Shown here in pieces: positions 1 to 12,300 of a stretch of DNA of 64,000 nucleotides. The position numbers were made by a program, and so were the translations under genes. The notes below the pieces were generated by a model that saw only the letters and a program-made list of their open reading frames with translations, ran no database searches and had not been told where the DNA came from. Position 1 is the first letter of the stretch, and every line of letters starts with the position of its first letter. The stretch is from Entoloma clypeatum (lineage: Eukaryota; Basidiomycota; Agaricomycetes; Agaricales; Entolomataceae). The stretch spans positions 62,001-126,000 of the forward strand of contig OY751495.1 of NCBI GenBank assembly GCA_963565915.1, given 5' to 3'.

Positions 1-1817
1 ACGACCCTGTTCCCACTGGACAGGATCACCCTGAATCAGACGATGATTTGCCGCGTAGCGAGCCCGATGACGAGCCACGAGTACCCACTCAAGAACCCGA
101 GCAAGTACCAGATCGACCGATCAGGGAACGACGAGTTCGGAGAATGCCAGACAGCATCTATGGGGAAGACACCCCTGCTTCTGATCTTGAAAAAATCGAT
201 CGAAGACGTAGATTGGGCGGTCAAATGGCATGGATGAACGATCTCCTGATGGAGACAATCTCCATCCAAGTAGGCATCATCGAAATGTCACACAAAGACA
301 TATACTCTCTTCCGAACAAAGAAGATTGGTATGCGGCAGAACGAAAAGAGCTAGACATGCTCAAAAGCCGCGGGGTGATCACGGAGTTAGTACCCCTACC
401 TACAGGGAGGAAAGCTCTAAGGAACAAATGGGTTTACAACGAAAAATCCGACGGGCGTTTGAAAGCGCGCCTTGTTGCAAAAGGTTTCTCACAGGTAGAA
501 GGGATTGACTTCGATCAGATCTTCTCACCAGTAGTGAGATACGAGACCGTCCGATTAATTCTGGCATTGACAGCCCTTGAAGGGTGGTTCATGACACTCT
601 TGGACGTCTCAGCAGCCTTCCTCTATGGAACACTCCGTGAGGTAATTTACATGCGACAGCCTGAGGGCTACATAGTAAAAGGGAAAGAAAACCTCGTGTA
701 CCGACTATACAAAGCCCTATACGGACTCAAGCAGGCCGCATTAGCCTGGTGGAGGGAACTCAATTTCTCCATGAAAAAGCTTGGCTTTGTCCGGCTTCAC
801 TCCGATGCGGGAGTTTTTATTCACACAAGTACCAAAGGGGAAACTGTGATCGCTGTCATTTATGTCGATGACTCTGCTTTTCACGGCACAAACCGGGAAT
901 ACACGCTGGAAAAGAAGAAGGCCTTCATGACAACATGGGAATGTAGGGACCTAGGCCACCTAGTCCCTGATGGGGAACCAAAAGAATTTCTCTCTATCCA
1001 AATAAGGCAACGTGGGAAGAGGATCTTCATTGATCAAGTACCCTACCTTGAGAAAATTCTCGCATGCATGGAGATGAGCGAATCTAATGCCACCCATACC
1101 CCACTCCCAACGGGCTACAAACCCATGAAATCTGAAGATGAACCCAATGCGGAACTCAGATCCAAGTACCAATCCGTCATCGGATCATTATTGTACTTAA
1201 TGATCGGGACAAGACCCGACATTTGTTTCGCCGTAATCAAAATGTCCCAATTTTCCGCAAACCCTACCAAACGCCATTTAGAAGTGGCAAGGGATATTTG
1301 CAGGTATTTGAAGGCAACAAAAAATTACGCGATCATGTACGATGGTGATTCTGGGAAAGGAATCTACGCATTCACAGACTCCGATTGGGCGTCAGACGAA
1401 AACACCACCACTGGTTACTTTGTATTGCTGGCATCTGGAGCAGTAACATGGGTTTCATCGGCGCAAAAAACCATTGCCCTCTCTTCCACGGAAGCAGAAT
1501 ACATGGCGCTATCAGATTGCAGTCGCGCAGTGACATGGCTTAGAAGCATGCTTGCCGAGCTTGGAATGCAGATCGGATCAGTACCGATCTACGGAGATAA
1601 CAACGGCTCCGTCTTTATCGCATCCAACCCTGTAACTGAGAAGCGATCCAAGCACATTGACGTGCAATTCCACTTCGTCAGAGAAAAAGTCTCCGAAGGG
1701 ATAATTACGGTCGAATTCATTGAAGGAGTGAACAACCCTGCAGACCTTTTAACTAAGAATCTGGGGAAAATCCTCTTCAACAAGTTTATCCCGTACTTCG
1801 GATTGATAAAAAACTAG
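1..1817 (+). CDS. Copia gag-pol, 3' part: end of integrase, RT, RNase H
   Basis: Partial polyprotein; the frame is open from base 3 to the TAG at 1815-1817. It begins in the acidic, proline-rich linker after integrase. The Copia reverse transcriptase follows: LLDVSAAFLYGT near 600-630, YGLKQAALAWW near 720-750 and the catalytic YVDD near 860. RNase H follows with TDSDWAS, LSSTEAEYMALSD and GDNNGS, and the C-terminal HFVREKVSEG to LIKN tail. Unlike the 47.4 kb copy it keeps YVDD. It lacks three residues in the RNase H region (NTTTGYF where a sister copy has NTRKSTTGYF), a 9 bp in-frame deletion. Activity cannot be judged because gag, protease and most of integrase are outside the window. Confidence 0.9.
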   Translation, partial: DPVPTGQDHPESDDDLPRSEPDDEPRVPTQEPEQVPDRPIRERRVRRMPDSIYGEDTPASDLEKIDRRRRLGGQMAWMNDLLMETISIQVGIIEMSHKDIYSLPNKEDWYAAERKELDMLKSRGVITELVPLPTGRKALRNKWVYNEKSDGRLKARLVAKGFSQVEGIDFDQIFSPVVRYETVRLILALTALEGWFMTLLDVSAAFLYGTLREVIYMRQPEGYIVKGKENLVYRLYKALYGLKQAALAWWRELNFSMKKLGFVRLHSDAGVFIHTSTKGETVIAVIYVDDSAFHGTNREYTLEKKKAFMTTWECRDLGHLVPDGEPKEFLSIQIRQRGKRIFIDQVPYLEKILACMEMSESNATHTPLPTGYKPMKSEDEPNAELRSKYQSVIGSLLYLMIGTRPDICFAVIKMSQFSANPTKRHLEVARDICRYLKATKNYAIMYDGDSGKGIYAFTDSDWASDENTTTGYFVLLASGAVTWVSSAQKTIALSSTEAEYMALSDCSRAVTWLRSMLAELGMQIGSVPIYGDNNGSVFIASNPVTEKRSKHIDVQFHFVREKVSEGIITVEFIEGVNNPADLLTKNLGKILFNKFIPYFGLIKN

Positions 1818-1892
1818 GTGAAACAGAGTACCTATATATATATGTGGGAAAAAGTAAGATGTATTTAGAAGTATGTACTAAATATGGGGGGG

Positions 1893-2202
1893 TGTTGAAA
1901 CTTTTCCCATCACGTAGATTAGATTAGATTAGATTACATCATGTGACCTTTACATATCTTCATTACATACTTGTTTGGTTGGTACAAACAGTAGTACGGT
2001 ATATAAGACCAGGAAACTGTCAATATCAACAAGTTGTCTCTTGACTCTTAACCAGCTCCATCGCTCTCACCAGCCTCAACCGCTCTCACTAGCCTTACCC
2101 CCTCCAAACCATGTAAGTGACCATAGCGGTATCGTAGAGTACTTCCACTGTAGCTATGTTGCTCAGTACACCTGTGGCTAGCGCCCAGGTGGAACTTCAA
2201 CA
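1893..2202 (+). repeat. 3' LTR of Copia family A copy 1 (310 bp)
   Basis: Begins TGTTGAAAC and ends GTTCAACA-type, giving short terminal inverted repeats TGTTGAA/TTCAACA. Near-identical 309-310 bp copies lie at 8949, 14415, 47435 and 52720 (opposite strand). It contains a run of TTAGA repeats near 1915-1936 and a TATA box (TATATAA, 2000-2006). Confidence 0.93.
2000..2006 (+). promoter_or_regulatory. TATA box of family A LTR
   Basis: TATATAA about 110 bp into the LTR, conserved in all five LTR copies of this family seen here. It is the likely core promoter, placing the U3/R border roughly 25-35 bp downstream. Inference from position; no transcript data. Confidence 0.6.
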
Positions 2203-2213
2203 TTTATGATTGA

Positions 2214-5200
2214 TATGAACCCCTTAACAATGTAACTGTTCAAGGGGTGGCAGGCTGTAAAACTTTGCCTGAAGGATGCGGAACAGTTCAAATTGAGTCT
2301 GACGTAAATGGACAAAAACATATTCTACAATTGATGGATGTATTATACATCCCCAATAACCCACAAAACTTATTTTCTATCGGTCGATGGGACAGGCATG
2401 GTGGTCGTCTCGAAATTGATCATGCAAAACTATACATGCTTGACAAAAACGGTCAGCGTTTAATCGAGGGTGATAAAACAGAAAATAACCTTTATAAACT
2501 AAATTTCAAAATTCGAATGCCTACTCTCGAACAGGATTCATATCAAATTCTTGAACCCTCCAAGCAACCAGCCCGACCGAAAAAAAATTTGCCAGACTGG
2601 GAGACATGGCACCGTCGTTTTGGTCATATTGGATATAGTGGCCTTCAAAAAATGGTAGACGACGGCCTTGTAACCGGTCTTCATATTGACTTGAAAAGCC
2701 CAAAACCGGACTGCGTAGCATGTACTATGGCTAAACAGACTGTTAGGCCATTTCCCAAAGATGCACCGCGACGTGCAACAAAACCTGGGCAGATAACTCA
2801 TCTTGATGTTGTCGGCCCCATGCCTGTAACATCGCTACAAGGAAATAACTATTTTCTTGATCTTGTCGATGAATTCACACATGTGACAACTGTAAAAGGT
2901 CTAGCAAAAAAGAGTGATGCGACGCAGAAAGTCACGGATTACCTTACCTACCTAAAGACACATAGCATGACCCCCGAAGAGATCCGAATTGACGGGGGAG
3001 GTGAATTTAAAGATCTAATTGAATGGTGTCAGAAGGAAGGCATAGGAATCCAACTTACAGCGCCATATTCATCCTCTCAAAATGGCATTGCTGAACGTAA
3101 CAATCGGACGCTGCAAGAACTTACGAGAGCTATGATAGCTGCTCGGAATCTCAGACCATACCTCTGGGAGTATGCAGTTCTACATGCGGCATATATCCGT
3201 AATCGGGCGTATACTCGAACTCTAAAAAATGTTACACCAATTGAAAAATGGTCCAACGAAAAACCAAATGTCACACACCTTCGTGAATTTGGCGCGCCGG
3301 TGTGGATTTTATGGCAAGGTAACAAGAGGAAGGGAAAATTTGACCCTCGTTCAACCAAAAAGATCTTCATTGGTTTCGAAGATGGGTCCAATTCAGTAAA
3401 ATATCTTGATCCCGAAACAAGGAGAGTACTCACCTCTCGTAACTTTCGTTTCATCTCTGCCTCCGACAAAAACCCTCCACCAATTGAAGGTATCGAAATA
3501 GAACTCTCTCCAGATATTTTATCTGAGGGGGAGGAAAACGAGGGACACAGTCAAACGATTGACACGTCGGAAGCTAATAAAAGAAACAGAGATCCTTCTG
3601 AGGAACCCCGAATTTCTCGAAAGAAGCCGCGCCTTGATTATAGCAGGCTAAACGAACCCTGGAGGTTCCCAGATGAAGAAGAAACAAATGAAATAACCCT
3701 TACCTCTGCCAACATCATATATCATGCTTTTTCAGAAACCCCTCTCGGCGGCAATGATCCCAAGTCCCTAAAAGATGCTCGCGACTCCCCCGAATGGCCT
3801 GAATGGGAGAAAGCGATTGACACCGAACTTCGTCAACTATCAGAAAAAGGGACCTGGGAGCTTGTTGATAAATCACCGGATGTCAAACCGATACCTAATA
3901 AATGGGTACTCACGAAAAAGCATAATAAAGAGGGAAAATTAATCAAATATAAGGCAAGATTAGTAGCAAAAGGATTTGCCCAACGCCTGGGGCAAGACTT
4001 TAATGAAACATATGCACCTGTCGTTCGCCTTGAAACGATCAGGGCAATTGCGGCACTCGTGCCAAAATTAGGGTTAAAAGTCCAACAAATGGATGTAAAA
4101 GGTGCCTACCTAAACGGTAACCTGCAGGAACGAGTCTATATGAAACAGCCTGTGGGTTATGATGATGGAACTCACCGAATATGCCGTCTCATCAAAACTA
4201 TCTATGGCTTGAAACAAGCTGGCCACGAGTGGAACATCGAGCTCGACCGACGATTAAAGTCGATCGGATTCAGGCCGTTGTGGTCTGATCCTTGCGTGTA
4301 CATTCGATGGATGCACGACGAACTCGAAATCATTACTGTCTGGGTTGACGACCTACTTATTTTTACGACGACGGATGAACTGATGAAGAAAATGAAGCTT
4401 GAATTATCATCTATTCTTGAATTAACGGACATGGGGAATCCTGCCAAAATCGTCGGTATCGAAATTACACAAACTGACGACGCAATAACGTTAACTCAAA
4501 AACAATACATCGAAAGCATTTTACGTACTCACAGTATGCAGGATGCGAACCCCGTCCGAACTCCCCTTGATCCAAATATCATCCTCGAACCTAACCCAGA
4601 AACACATGCATATAACGCCAGCAACTCATATGCCAATATAATTGGTTCCCTCCAATTCCTAGCAACCGCTACTCGTCCCGATATTTCGTTTGCAGTAAAC
4701 CGTCTTGCTGCATATGTAGGAAACCCAAGCGCTTCGCATTACACGGCAGCTAAACGCGTACTTCGTTATCTTGCTGGAACAAAGAACTGTGGCATTACAT
4801 ACCATAAGGGGGAGGAGACAGCAAAATCTCCATTTCATGGTTATACAGATGCTGCATATGCAAACGCTGATGATTGTCGTTCAACTTCGGGATATGTCTT
4901 CTTGAATAGTGGCGGCGCGATAACCTGGGGATCTCGAAAACAAACTATTGTTGCCCTATCATCCACGGAAGCTGAATATGTTGCATTATCAGAAGCTGGA
5001 CGAGAACTCATCTGGCTGAAAACTCTATACGAAGAGTTAGGCTTCCCAACAGCAGACCCTATCCTTCTCCTGGGCGACAACGACGGCTCCATCGCAATGG
5101 CTAAAAAGCCCATATTCCATAAATGATCCAAACATATCGAAATTCGGTGGCACTGGATTCGTCAACAAATTGAACTTGGACATATAACCTTACAAGATTG

Positions 5201-5297
5201 TCGGGACCCCCAACAGACTGCCGATATCCTAACCAAAGCACTACCTCCACCCAAATTCACTCAACATCGCTACGAGCTCGGGATATCCGTAGCTTGA
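2214..5297 (+). pseudogene. Copia X pol (protease end, integrase, RT, RNase H), interrupted
   Basis: Open from 2214 to a TGA at 5124-5126; homology continues in frame to the natural TGA at 5295-5297. Order: end of the protease domain (NLFSIGRW); integrase HHCC zinc region (WHRRFGHIG, then CVACTMAK, about 2610-2740); DDE core with HLDVVGP, IDGGGEF and NGIAERNNRT (about 2800-3110); RT with QQMDVKGAYLNG, YGLKQAGHEW and catalytic VWVDDLL (about 4340-4360); RNase H with YTDAAYA, LSSTEAEYVALSE and GDNDGS. The stop falls inside a conserved HKRSKHI-type motif as HK-stop-SKHI, where arginine is expected, so a CGA to TGA change is likely. The 5' end is separated by the copy 1 insertion; a further stop at 2211-2213 lies near the junction. 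Confidence 0.85.
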
Positions 5298-5304
5298 GGG
5301 GGAG

Positions 5305-5463
5305 TGTTGACGCACGATCGTACTGCAGATGATCATCTGACAAGCCAAACGGTAATCAGTACATATAGTCGATAAACAGACATGACCAAACATATGTACA
5401 CACCCCAGATCGCCTCCTCACTGGTCCGCTTCTAAGCGCATTCCTCGCCATTACCTATCAACA
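5305..5463 (+). repeat. Putative 3' LTR of Copia X (159 bp)
   Basis: Starts TGTTGACG directly after the polypurine tract and ends TATCAACA, giving TGTTGA/TCAACA terminal repeats. The right end is inferred from this symmetry only, because the partner LTR is outside the window. Confidence 0.6.
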
Positions 5464-5559
5464 AATGTAACACTCAGTGAAGTATACAGATGATAAGAAA
5501 GGGACCATACACACCAGAAAACTCCTAAATCATCGTCGGATACCACAATGAACAGGTAG

Positions 5560-6886
5560 TCAACCTACACTGTATTGTAATTTACGGTCCAGCGAAGGCA
5601 TACAGTGTATGGTAAATTACGGAAGCAGCGAATTCGCTACAACACCAGCGAATTTACCACGGCGAACGGCGAAATAATAATGTCACCGGCGAAGAAAAAA
5701 TGTCGCCGGCGACAACATCCAACAGATCGGCAAATAATTCACCGGCAAAAGACACCATGGTGAAAAACCGGCAAAGGACCGGCGACAAACCGGCGACACG
5801 GCGACAGGCCATCGGCAAATTGATGACCCATCGGCGAAAGCGAGCCTTGAGTGCCGGCAGCACTGCAAATGAAAAGAACGATGCTACCGACAGACCGGCG
5901 AATAATGCACCGGCGAGAGACACCACAGCAAAAAACCGTCAAAGGACCGGCCACAAATCGGCGACAGGCCATCGGCGAATGAATGGGCCACCGGCTAAAC
6001 CAAGTCTTGAGGGCCGGCGACACTGCAAATTAAAATAACAATGCTAACCACAGATCAGCATATCATTCACCGGCGAAAGATGCTACAGTGAAAAACCAGT
6101 GAAAGACCGGCAACAAACCAGCGACAAACCAGCGACAGGCCATCGGCGAATAAATGGGCCACTGGCGAAACCAAGTCTTGAGGGCCGGCAACACTGCAAA
6201 TTAAAAGAACGATGCTAATGACAGATCGGCATATCATTGACTGGCGAAAGATGCTACGGCGAAAAACCGGCGAAAGACCGGCGACAAACCGGCGACACGG
6301 TGACAGGCCATCGGCGAATTGATGACCCATCGGCAGAAGCGAGGCTTGAGTGTCGGCAACACTCCATATACAAAGAACAATGCTAACGACAGATCGGCAA
6401 ATAATTCACCGGCGAAAGACACCACAGCCAAAAACTGGCAAAAGACCGGCGACAGACCGGCGACAGGCCATCAGTGAAAGCAAGCCTTTAATCCATGCTG
6501 ATGTAATGGTTTTTTACCATTTTTGATGCTTATGACCAGTTTGTGCTGCTCATGACTGATTGAATAAAAATCCATGTATATATTCTGAGCTTTTCAGCAT
6601 GTGTGCTCCTCATTGCACAGTCAGTAATGGGTGGATGTGTGGGTTCAATGTTGCATGATGCATGATACACACACATCACACATGTCAAATACATGTAAAC
6701 AAATCTCCAAAAATATCGCACATCCTCCTCATTATCTCTACACAGGAACAAGTAAACTTTTCTACTATATCAGTTAGGTAGGGGAGCATGTTGTATCATC
6801 AAGTATGTATTTATTTTATCAAATTTCGCCACGGATTCCAAGTTATAGAGGTCCCATGGTCTGAACCAAATAATAGTAAACAATGC
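5560..6886 (+). repeat. Left inverted arm of the foldback element
   Basis: Outer 150 bp with the terminal motif and CCGGCGA-rich sequence, then tandem units (about 5725-6480), then an inner segment (about 6690-6886) pairing with 8195-8410. ORFs in both arms are by-products of the GC-rich units. Confidence 0.75.
5725..6480 (+). repeat. Tandem array of about five ~165 bp units
   Basis: Units restart at about 5725, 5891, 6051, 6222 and 6389, each with an ACAGATCGGCAAATAATTCA-like start, a CACCGGCGAAAGA block, clustered CCGGCGACAAA repeats, CAGGCCATCGGCGAAT and GCCTTGAGTGCCGGCAACAC. Two unit subtypes alternate (GACACCACAGC and GATGCTACAGTG forms). The same units occur inverted at 8131-8948 and 14730-15125. 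Confidence 0.8.
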
Positions 6887-8130
6887 ACCAAAGACATCGC
6901 GCAGGCATGCACGGTGCCTTCCTCATGATTTAATAATAGTTTGAAGCAACAGGACTCATGACTGCATATGTATTCACCTTGTGACACACTTTGTATAATT
7001 TTTAGAAGTCCAGATATGATAGAAATAATCAAATGTGCAGATTTGAGGAAAAGTGTTATATCTCCCTAAGGAATAAACCAAATTTGAAAATGAAGGTGTT
7101 CTGAGATCCCCTGAATGTGGAGAATCCAAAGGTGAAATAAAAGATTTTGGTCAAATTTTCGATCTATTTTCCTCATATTCACCTTATCAAGTCCTTGAAC
7201 TTTAGTTGAATGGTCTGAGGAGGTTTACATACAATGTTTCAATGGTATACAAACAGTACATGTAGACTAAAGTGGTTGTGGAAAGGGGAAAGGAGGAAAA
7301 CATTGGTTTTGGTGTTTGGAGTAACCCATGATGCACTGTTGCATCACGATTTTGCCTGTGTTTTGATCTCTCATTTCAGAATACAGATTCTCTATCATAC
7401 ATAGCTTGAGTATCCAACTGTATATATACTTTTCATGAGTTCATAGGCATCTATCCATTAGTTAACAAGCATATTTGTGGCCCATCAAGTGGGAAATGTA
7501 GAAAACATGATTTCGTTCCCAACACTGTCATTGTTATGCACGTGGGATTCTGAGACATATTTTGGACAAAGTCTTATCTCCAGTCTTCCACATGGCATGG
7601 ATTCTCTTGGAACTTTTTGTATCAAGTAGATGTACATCTGATACACCCTATACAACCATCTATAGATTTATTGACCATACAATAATAATGCCAGATGATG
7701 AATACATAGATATTTTTGATGTGCAAGTTGTCTGATACTTTTTAACACCTATCTATACATCACACCATTTACTATTGATGCGTTGAGACCTACTCACACT
7801 AGAGAATAGCCATACACAGGTGCCCAGATTGCACCGCAGGCATAAAATGATGATCTGTGCCAAAGATGAGGACATACATTTCAGCTTTTTTCACCATGTT
7901 CTACCTCTACATGGTATCCGCATATCTTTATTCATATCCTCACATAATCAGGAATGAACCTCCAGATGGTTCTGTGGTGGGGAGAGACTTTCTACGGTGT
8001 ATTAGAACAAATATACTGGTAAGCTTCACTTTCAACTGTGTCTACAGCTTTGCTGGCACTGCACACATGCCCTAGATAACCGTTGAGATGGTGACTCATT
8101 GACCAGCAAAAGAACATTGTCGCCACAGCC
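6887..8130. other. Loop of the foldback element, no gene seen
   Basis: About 1.25 kb of AT-rich sequence between the arms. The longest reading frames are under 80 codons (one at 7857-8075, + strand) with no recognisable domain. No transposase, structured RNA or intron-bearing gene could be supported. Confidence 0.6.
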
Positions 8131-8948
8131 AGTTTTTTGCTGTGGTGTCTTTTGCCAGTGAATTATTTGCTGATCTGTTATTAGCATTGTTTTCTATTAT
8201 TTGGTTCAGACCATAGGACCTCTATAACTTTAAATCTGTGGCTAATTTTCTTAAATAAATACATATTTGATGATACAACATGCTCCCCTACTCATCTGAT
8301 ATAGTAGCAAACATTGCTTGTTCCTGTGTAGATATAATGAGGAGATGTGCAATATCTTTCGACATTTGTTTACATGTATTTGACATGTTTGAGGGGTGTG
8401 TGTTGCACATCATCCAACATTCGCCGGTTTTTCGCCGGTTTTGTGCCATGGTGTCTGTCACCGGTGAATTATTCGCTGATCTGTCGTTAGCATCGTTCTT
8501 TGTATATGGAGTGTGGCCGACACTCAAGGCTTGCTTTCGCCGATGGGTCATCAATTCGCCGATGGCCTGGTGCCGTGTTGCCGGTCTTTTGCCAGTTTTT
8601 CACCAGTTTTTGGCTGTGGTGTCTTTCGCCGGTGAATTATTCGCTGATCTGTCATTAAGATTGTTCTTTGTATATGGAGTGTTGCCGACACTCAAGGCTC
8701 CCTTCTGCCGATGGGTCATCAATTCACCGATGGTCTGTCGCCGTCTCGCCGGTTTGTCGCCGGTCTTTGGCCAGTTTTTCTCCGTAGCATCTTTCGCCGG
8801 TCAATGATATGCCGATCTGTTGTTAGCATCATTCTTTTAATTTGCAGTGTTGCCGGCCCTCAAGACTTGGTTTCGCCGGTGGCCCATTTATTCGCCGATG
8901 GCCTGTCGCCGGTTTGTCGCCGGTTTGTCGCCGGTCTTTCACTGGTTT
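8131..8948 (-). repeat. Right arm of the foldback element, inner part
   Basis: Reverse complement of the inner left arm: 8195-8410 pairs with 6690-6886 (blocks GGTTCAGACCATAGG and ATGATACAACATGCTCCCC). About three tandem units follow to 8948, where a Copia LTR begins. Confidence 0.75.
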
Positions 8949-9258
8949 TGTTGAAGTTCCACCTGGGCGCTAGCCACAGGTGTACTGAGCAACATAGCTA
9001 CAGTGGAAGTACTCTACGATACCGCTGTGGTCACTTACATGGTTTGGAGGGGGTGAGGCTAGTGAGAGCGGTTGAGGCTGGTGAGAGCGATGGAGCTGGT
9101 TAAGAGTCAAGAGACAACTTGTTGATATTGATAGTTTCCTGGTCTTATATACCGTACTACTGTTTGTACCAACCAAACAAGTATGTAATGAAGATATGTA
9201 AAGGTCACATGATGTAATCTAATCTAATCTAATCTACGTGATGGGAAAAGTTTCAACA
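8949..9258 (-). repeat. 3' LTR of Copia A copy 2
   Basis: 310 bp, TGTTGAAG...TTTCAACA as written on the plus strand. A C-rich run (9259-9265), the polypurine tract on the minus strand, adjoins it. Confidence 0.95.
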
Positions 9259-9333
9259 CCCCCCCATATTTAGTACATACTTCTAAATACATCTTACTTT
9301 TTCCCACATATATATATAGGTACTTTGTTTCGC

Positions 9334-12300
9334 CTAGTTTTTTATCAATCTGAAGTACGGGATAAACTTGGAAAAGAGGATTTTTCCCAGATTCTTAGTT
9401 AAGAGGTCTGCAGGGTTGTTCACTCCTTCAATGAATTCGACCGTAATTATCCCTTCGGAGACTTTTTCTCTGACGAAGTGGAATCGCACGTCAATGTGCT
9501 TGGATCGCTTCTCAGTTACAGGGTTGGATGCGATGAAGACGGAGCCGTTGTTATCTCCGTAGATCGGTACTGATCCGATCTGCATTCCAAGTTCGGCAAG
9601 CATGCTTCTCAGCCATGTTGCTGCGCGACTGCAGTCTGATAACGCCATATACTCTGCTTCTGTGGAAGAGAGGGCGATGGTTTTTTGCGCCGATGATACC
9701 CATGTCACTGCTCCAGACGCCAGTGATATGAAGAAGCCAGTGGTAGACCTCCTCGTGTTTTCATCTGACGCCCAGTCGGAGTCTGTGAATGCATAGATTC
9801 CTTTCCCTGAGTCACCATCATACATGATTGCGTAATTTTTTGTCGCTTTCAGATACCTGCAAATATCCCTAGCCACTTCTAAATGGCATTTGGTGGGATT
9901 TGCGGAAAATTGCGACATTTTGATCACGGCAAAACAGATGTCTGGCCTTGTTCCAATCATCAGATATAGAAGTGATCCGATGACGGATTGGTACTTTGAT
10001 CGAAGTTCTGCATTGGGTTCATCTTCGGACATCATGGGTTTGTAGCCCGTAGGAAGTGGGGTATGGGTGGCGTTAGATTCGCTCATCCCCATTCGTTCGA
10101 GTATTTTCTCAAGGTAAGGTACTTGATCGATGAAGATACGTTTCCCACGTTGCCTTATTTGGATAGAGAGAAATTCTTTCGGTTCCCCATCAGGCACAAG
10201 GTGCCCTAGGTCCCTACATTCCCATGTGGTCATGAAGGCCTTCTTTTTCTCTAGCGTATATTCCCGGTTTGTGCCGAGAAAAGCAGAGTCGTCGACATAG
10301 ATGACGGCGATTACAATTTCCCCGCTGGTACTTTTGTGAATGAACACTCCCACATCGGAGTGAAGCCGGACAAAGCCAAGCTTTTTCATGGAGGAATCAA
10401 GTTCCCTCCACCAGGCTAATGCGGCCTGCTTAAGTCCATATAGAGCTTTGAATAGTTGGTACACGAGGTGTTCTTTCCCTTTTACTATGTAGCCCTCAGG
10501 CTGTCGCATGTAAATGACTTCACGGAGCGTTCCATAGAGGAAGGCTGATGAGACGTCCAAAAGTGTCATGAACCACCCTTCAAGGGCTGTCAATGCCAGT
10601 ATTAGTCGGACGGTTTCATATCTTACGACTGGTGAGAAGATCTGATCAAAGTCGATCCCTTCTACCTGTGAAAAGCCTTTTGCGACGAGACGTGCTTTCA
10701 GGCGGCCGTCGGACTTTTCGTTGTAAACCCATTTGTTCCTTAGAGCTTTCCTCCCTGCAGGCAGGGGTACTAGCTCTGTGATCACCCCGCAACGTTTGAG
10801 CATGTCTAGCTCTTTACGTTCAGCCGCATACCAGTCTTCTTTATTTGGAAGAGGGTATATGTCTTTATGGGACATGTCGACAATGCCAACTTGGACTGAT
10901 ATCGCCTCCATTAGGAGGTCATTCATCCATGCCGTTTGACCGCCCAATCTCCGTCTTCGATCTAATTTTTCAAGATCAGACGCTGGAGTGTCTTCCCCAT
11001 AGATGCTTCCTGGCATCTTCCGGACTCGTCGTTCCCTGATCGGTCGATCTGGTACTTGCTCGGGTTCCGGAGTGGGTACTCGCGGTTCGTCATCAGGCTC
11101 ACTGGCAGGCAATTCGTTGTCTGATTCAGGTTGATCCTGTTCAATGGGAAGTGGGTCATGAGGTGTTTCGTTGTGACTGTCGTCGTCATTGCTGCCGGGA
11201 ATGAGATCCTCAAACTCATCAGCCGGCTCTGGGTTTTCCATTTCTGGGTGGTTTTCTGGCAACGGGTCGATATGGCACCTAGGGTACTTGCTTTCATCAA
11301 AGATAGCTTTCCCTCCCATGAAAATTGTGTTGGTCTCAGGATCCATGAAGCGGTATCCTTTGACCCCTGGTTTCGATCCGAGATAAATCATCAATCGGGA
11401 TCTTGATTCCAGGGAGTTCCTACGTTTCTCCTTTGGGATATATACATATGCTTGACATCCAAATACTCTGATGCTGGACATGTCGGGGATCTCATTGGTC
11501 ACCCTGAAGTAAGGGGTTTTCCATTCAAGACGCTGCATGGGGGTTCTGTTATAGAGAAATGCTGCGTGTTCCAAACAGAATTCCCACCACATGGGCGGTA
11601 AGCATGCATCGAAGCGCAATGCCTGAGATTTTTCCCATAGTGTTCGATTGATCCTTTCTGCTCTACCATTCTGCTGGTGCTGATATGGGAGCGTGACGTC
11701 GATCAGAATTCCATGATCGGCAAGTACATCTTTGTATTCGTCAAATTCTCCACCTCCATCAACTCGCCACTTCTTAGGAGTAGCGGCAAATTGGTTCTGG
11801 ATCATCGCAAGAAACTGTCTTAGTGCCGTGATGGCACCAGACTTTTTCCTAAGCAAGACGACCCAGACATGAGATGAAAAATCGTCCAGAAACGTGAGGA
11901 AGTATTTGTACTTGTGGTACGATGCCGTGGATATCTGTTTCAGGTCTGAATGAATCAGGTCGAAGGGTTTGACAGCCCTCGTCATTGAATTGGGGTATGA
12001 CTGATTCGGCATTTTCCCTTTGAGGCACCCCGTGCAGCTTTCCTGTGATTTCTCACGTACTAACGTTCTGGGTACTCCTTTGGTACTAGTGGGAATTTTA
12101 TTGAGCGCCTGGTCATTTGGGTGGCCAAGACGTTTATGCCAGGTTTCAACAGTGATTTCGCTAGAGATCGCGTGGATTTGGTCATAGCGTATTTCAGTGT
12201 CTAACCAATAAATGGTTTGTCCGATGAAATGAGGCGAAAACTGTATTTTGTTCAGCCCTTTAGAGATATTAATTTCTCCACGCATTCCATCAACTTTGTA

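Larger units (their letters stand above)
1..2202 (+). mobile_element. Copia family A, copy 1 (5' part outside window)
   Basis: The 3' half of a Ty1/Copia LTR retrotransposon. It holds the end of gag-pol, a polypurine tract (G-rich run ending at 1892) and a 3' LTR. It is the same family as the copies at 8949-14724 and 47435-53028, and its protein is closest by eye to the 47.4 kb copy. Its 3' LTR abuts, at 2203, the protease/gag region of an unrelated Copia element in the same orientation, so copy 1 was inserted into that element. The 5' LTR and first target duplication lie upstream of the window. Confidence 0.9.
2203..5463 (+). mobile_element. Copia family X (3' part), host of copy 1
   Basis: The remaining 3' part of a second Copia element: end of protease, integrase, RT, RNase H, polypurine tract (GAGGGGGAG, about 5296-5304) and a 159 bp LTR. 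Its RT and integrase are clearly a different lineage from family A. Its 5' part must lie upstream of the inserted copy 1. No matching LTR of this family was found elsewhere in the window. Confidence 0.85.

Noticed and set aside
5700..6431. Overlapping frames with SAN..PA.DT-type repeats on both strands (and at 8280-8807 and 14781-15168)
   Set aside because: They arise from the GC-rich tandem units of the foldback arms, occur in several frames and on both strands, and match no protein.
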